Made by a program: the position numbers and the translations under genes
Origin: Pseudomonas lactucae
Lineage (GTDB): Bacteria; Pseudomonadota; Gammaproteobacteria; Pseudomonadales; Pseudomonadaceae
Reading direction: 5' to 3'
Length of the DNA stretch: 32,688 bases
Assembly: GCF_016937615.1 (NCBI RefSeq)
Contig: NZ_JAFHKI010000174.1
Span: 1 to 32,688 of the forward strand
Notes under the pieces: generated by a model
Told to the model about the DNA's origin: nothing
Seen by the model: only the letters and a program-made list of their open reading frames with translations
The model's database searches: none
Part shown: positions 30,237 through 32,688 of the stretch, piece by piece
How positions within the stretch are numbered: position 1 is the stretch's first letter
Layout: every line of letters starts with the position of its first letter

Positions 30237-31742
30237 ATGACCGACCTTCAGAATAAGAACTACATCATCGCCCTCGACCAAGGCACCACCAGTTCCCGGG
30301 CGATCATCTTTGATCGTGACGCCAACGTGGTGTGCACCGCCCAGCGCGAGTTCGCCCAGCATTACCCGCAGGCAGGCTGGGTCGAGCACGATCCCATGGA
30401 AATCTTCGCCACCCAGAGCGCGGTGATGGTCGAAGCCCTGGCCCAGGCCGGCCTGCACCATGACCAGGTCGCCGCCATCGGCATCACCAACCAGCGTGAA
30501 ACCACCGTGGTATGGGACAAGGTCACTGGCCGCCCGATTTACAACGCCATTGTCTGGCAGTGCCGCCGCAGCACCGAGATCTGCCAGCAGCTCAAGCGTG
30601 ACGGCCATGAACAGTACATCAGCGACACCACCGGCCTGGTCACCGACCCGTACTTCTCCGGGACCAAGCTCAAGTGGATCCTCGACAACGTCGAAGGCAG
30701 CCGCGAGCGCGCGCGCAATGGCGAGCTGCTGTTCGGCACCGTCGACAGCTGGCTGATCTGGAAATTTACCGGCGGCAAGACCCACGTCACCGATTACACC
30801 AACGCCTCGCGCACCATGCTCTTCAACATCCACACCCTGGAGTGGGATGCGAAGATGCTGGAGATCCTCGATATTCCGCGAGAAATGCTGCCGCAAGTGA
30901 AGTCCTCCTCGGAAATCTACGGCCGCACCAAAAGCGGCATTGCCATCGGCGGCATCGCCGGTGATCAGCAAGCGGCGCTGTTCGGCCAGATGTGCGTGGA
31001 AGCCGGCCAAGCCAAGAACACCTACGGCACCGGCTGCTTCCTGCTGATGAACACCGGTGACAAAGCGGTGAAATCCAAGCACGGCATGCTCACCACCATC
31101 GCCTGCGGCCCGCGCGGCGAAGTGGCCTACGCCCTGGAAGGCGCGGTGTTCAACGGCGGTTCCACCGTGCAGTGGTTGCGCGACGAGCTGAAGATCATCA
31201 ACGACGCCCACGACACCGAGTACTTTGCCAGCAAGGTCAAGGACAGTAACGGTGTGTATCTGGTCCCGGCCTTCACCGGCCTGGGCGCTCCGTACTGGGA
31301 CCCCTACGCCCGTGGCGCGCTGTTCGGCCTGACCCGTGGCGTACGCGTGGATCACATCATTCGCGCAGCCCTGGAGTCGATTGCCTACCAGACCCGCGAC
31401 GTGCTCGACGCCATGCAACAGGATTCCGGCGAACGCCTCAAAGCCCTGCGCGTGGACGGTGGCGCGGTGGCCAACAACTTCCTGATGCAATTCCAGGCCG
31501 ACATCCTTGGCACCCAGGTCGAGCGTCCGCAAATGCGCGAAACCACCGCACTCGGCGCTGCCTACCTGGCCGGCCTGGCCTGCGGCTTCTGGGGCAGCCT
31601 GGATGAACTGCGCGGCAAGGCGGTGATCGAGCGCGAATTCGAACCGCAACTGGATGAAGCCGCCAAAGAAAAACTCTACGCCGGCTGGCAGAAAGCAGTC
31701 AGCCGCACCCGCGACTGGGAGCCCCACGAAGGTGCTGAGTAA
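30237..31742 (+). CDS. glpK: Glycerol kinase
   Basis: 501-aa FGGY-family kinase that phosphorylates glycerol to sn-glycerol 3-phosphate, trapping it after GlpF import. N-terminal ALDQGTTSSRAIIFD, IGITNQRET, and the ATP site GGIAGDQQAALFGQ and YGTGCFLLMNTG are hallmarks. AAGG precedes ATG 30237, 78 nt after glpF. glpR follows 95 nt downstream. glpD is not in the window. Confidence 0.97.
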   Translation: MTDLQNKNYIIALDQGTTSSRAIIFDRDANVVCTAQREFAQHYPQAGWVEHDPMEIFATQSAVMVEALAQAGLHHDQVAAIGITNQRETTVVWDKVTGRPIYNAIVWQCRRSTEICQQLKRDGHEQYISDTTGLVTDPYFSGTKLKWILDNVEGSRERARNGELLFGTVDSWLIWKFTGGKTHVTDYTNASRTMLFNIHTLEWDAKMLEILDIPREMLPQVKSSSEIYGRTKSGIAIGGIAGDQQAALFGQMCVEAGQAKNTYGTGCFLLMNTGDKAVKSKHGMLTTIACGPRGEVAYALEGAVFNGGSTVQWLRDELKIINDAHDTEYFASKVKDSNGVYLVPAFTGLGAPYWDPYARGALFGLTRGVRVDHIIRAALESIAYQTRDVLDAMQQDSGERLKALRVDGGAVANNFLMQFQADILGTQVERPQMRETTALGAAYLAGLACGFWGSLDELRGKAVIEREFEPQLDEAAKEKLYAGWQKAVSRTRDWEPHEGAE

Positions 31743-31837
31743 GCCAAGCGCAAAACACGCTTAGGGTTGTAACTGGCAGGGAGTCGATTCGTACGTCATC
31801 ATGGGCCACTTTTGTATGGCAGCCCAAAGGACGCCCC

Positions 31838-32593
31838 ATGAATCTGCCTCCCCGCCAGCAACAAATCCTCGAACTGGTCCGCGAACGCGGCTATGTCAGT
31901 ATCGAGGAAATGGCGCAGTTGTTCGTTGTCACCCCGCAAACCATCCGCCGCGATATCAACCAGCTGGCGGATGCCAATCTGCTGCGCCGCTACCATGGCG
32001 GCGCCGCCTATGACTCCAGCGTCGAAAACACCGCGTATGCCATGCGGGCCGACCAGATGCGCGACGAGAAACAGCGCATCGGCGAAGCCATTGCCGCGCA
32101 GATCCCCGATCACGCCTCGCTGTTCATCAATATCGGTACGACCACCGAGTCCATTGCGCGCGCGCTGCTGAATCACCACCACCTGAAAATCATCACCAAC
32201 AACCTCAACGTCGCCAGCATGCTCAGCGCCAAGGATGACTTCGACGTGCTGCTCACCGGCGGCAACGTGCGGCGTGACGGTGGCGTTGTGGGCCAGGCCA
32301 GTGTCGACTTCATCAACCAGTTCAAGGTCGACTTTGCCCTGGTGGGCATCAGCGGCATCGACGAAGACGGCAGCCTGCTCGACTTCGACTATCAGGAAGT
32401 GCGGGTTTCCCAGGCGATTATCGCCAACGCGCGCAAGGTGATTCTGGCGGCGGACTCGAGCAAATTCGGGCGCAATGCCATGATTCGCCTGGGGCCGATC
32501 AGTTTGGTGGATTGCCTGGTGACTGATCAGGAGCCGGTGCCGGCGTTGGTGCAGTTGCTCAATGAGCATAAGGTTCGGCTGGAAGTCGTATAG
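31838..32593 (+). CDS. glpR: GlpR, DeoR-family repressor of glycerol genes
   Basis: 251-aa repressor. The N-terminal winged helix-turn-helix (RQQQILELVRERGYVSIEEM ... VTPQTIRRDINQL) binds DNA; the C-terminal DeoRC domain (LFINIGTTTESIA; ADSSKFGRNAM) binds a sugar phosphate, expected to be glycerol 3-phosphate. AGGAC precedes ATG 31838. Candidate operators lie in front of glpF. It could itself be co-transcribed with glpK. Confidence 0.95.
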   Translation: MNLPPRQQQILELVRERGYVSIEEMAQLFVVTPQTIRRDINQLADANLLRRYHGGAAYDSSVENTAYAMRADQMRDEKQRIGEAIAAQIPDHASLFINIGTTTESIARALLNHHHLKIITNNLNVASMLSAKDDFDVLLTGGNVRRDGGVVGQASVDFINQFKVDFALVGISGIDEDGSLLDFDYQEVRVSQAIIANARKVILAADSSKFGRNAMIRLGPISLVDCLVTDQEPVPALVQLLNEHKVRLEVV

Positions 32594-32603
32594 CGTCTGC
32601 AAT

Positions 32604-32680
32604 GACGCCATCGGGGGCAAGCCCCTCCCACCTTTTGAGCTGTGAACGCACTCCAATGTGGAGGGGTGCCCGATGGCGTC
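32604..32680. repeat. REP doublet (REPIN-like) after glpR
   Basis: GACGCCATCGGGGGCAAGCC and its continuation CCTCCCAC (32604-32631) is mirrored by GTGGAGGGG-TGCCCGATGGCGTC (32658-32680). Two REP-type units face each other across a 26-nt spacer, as in REPINs of P. fluorescens. It runs almost to the window end. Confidence 0.85.
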
Positions 32681-32688
32681 ACACAGGT

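Noticed and set aside
1..32688. CRISPR arrays, tRNA or rRNA genes, insertion sequences
   Set aside because: No regularly spaced 25-40-nt repeats, cloverleaf sequences, rRNA segments or transposase ORFs with terminal repeats were seen.

Overview
The window is a chromosomal segment of a Pseudomonas of the P. fluorescens lineage. Evidence is the gene order (recX-recA-cinA-[phage-derived lysis region]-mutS-fdxA-rsmZ; argG-motY-pyrC-rnt-peroxiredoxin-bfd-bfr-grxD-argF; glpF-glpK-glpR), near-identity of many proteins to remembered Pseudomonas sequences, and GTGGGAG...CTCCCAC REP-type repeats. All identifications come from reading the sequence; no database search was run.

Left part (1-10,250). recX, recA (with a LexA box) and a cinA-type amidase lie on the minus strand. 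Between cinA and mutS, a site known in this lineage for R-type tailocins and prophages, is a reduced phage-derived cluster, all on the minus strand. It reads prtR-like repressor, a 600-nt control region, holin, a tail-completion-like protein, a Com-like zinc finger, a small unknown protein, a GH19 endolysin, and an Rz-type spanin with Rz1 embedded in another frame. No sheath, tube, baseplate or fibre genes remain, so a lysis module persists without the particle. The control region holds a promoter with a LexA-like box in its spacer, ATGCAT operators also found in front of prtR, five periodic 12-mers overlapping a 34-codon ORF, and an intrinsic-terminator-like hairpin before the holin. A small membrane-protein gene, mutS and fdxA follow on the plus strand.

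Middle part (10,250-18,640). The GacA-controlled regulatory RNA gene rsmZ lies on the minus strand with its promoter and the GacA upstream element, but mrp/metG rather than rpoS is next to it. metG is followed by an rnfB-like gene that has lost its membrane anchor and all other rnf neighbours, then nth, a PA3496-like small protein, an orphan BvgA/EvgA-type response regulator with a 600-nt intergenic region, and argG.

Right part (18,640-32,688). motY carries two single-base deletions. It is followed by pyrC-rnt (translationally coupled), a 2-Cys peroxiredoxin, bfd with a Fur-like box, a bacterioferritin that lacks three ferroxidase ligands but keeps the haem ligand, grxD, and a molybdopterin oxidoreductase. 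argF has a tandem ArgR operator and is coupled to an orphan ABC ATPase. ybaK and the glycerol genes glpF, glpK and glpR close the window, with candidate GlpR operators and a Crc/Hfq motif before glpF.

The main themes are the SOS response and repair (recA, recX, mutS, nth, prtR), iron and redox homeostasis (fdxA, mrp, bfd, bfr, grxD, peroxiredoxin), arginine/pyrimidine synthesis (argG, argF, pyrC) and glycerol use. The most unusual parts are the lysis-only phage remnant with its control region, the orphan RnfB, the degenerate bacterioferritin and the broken motY.
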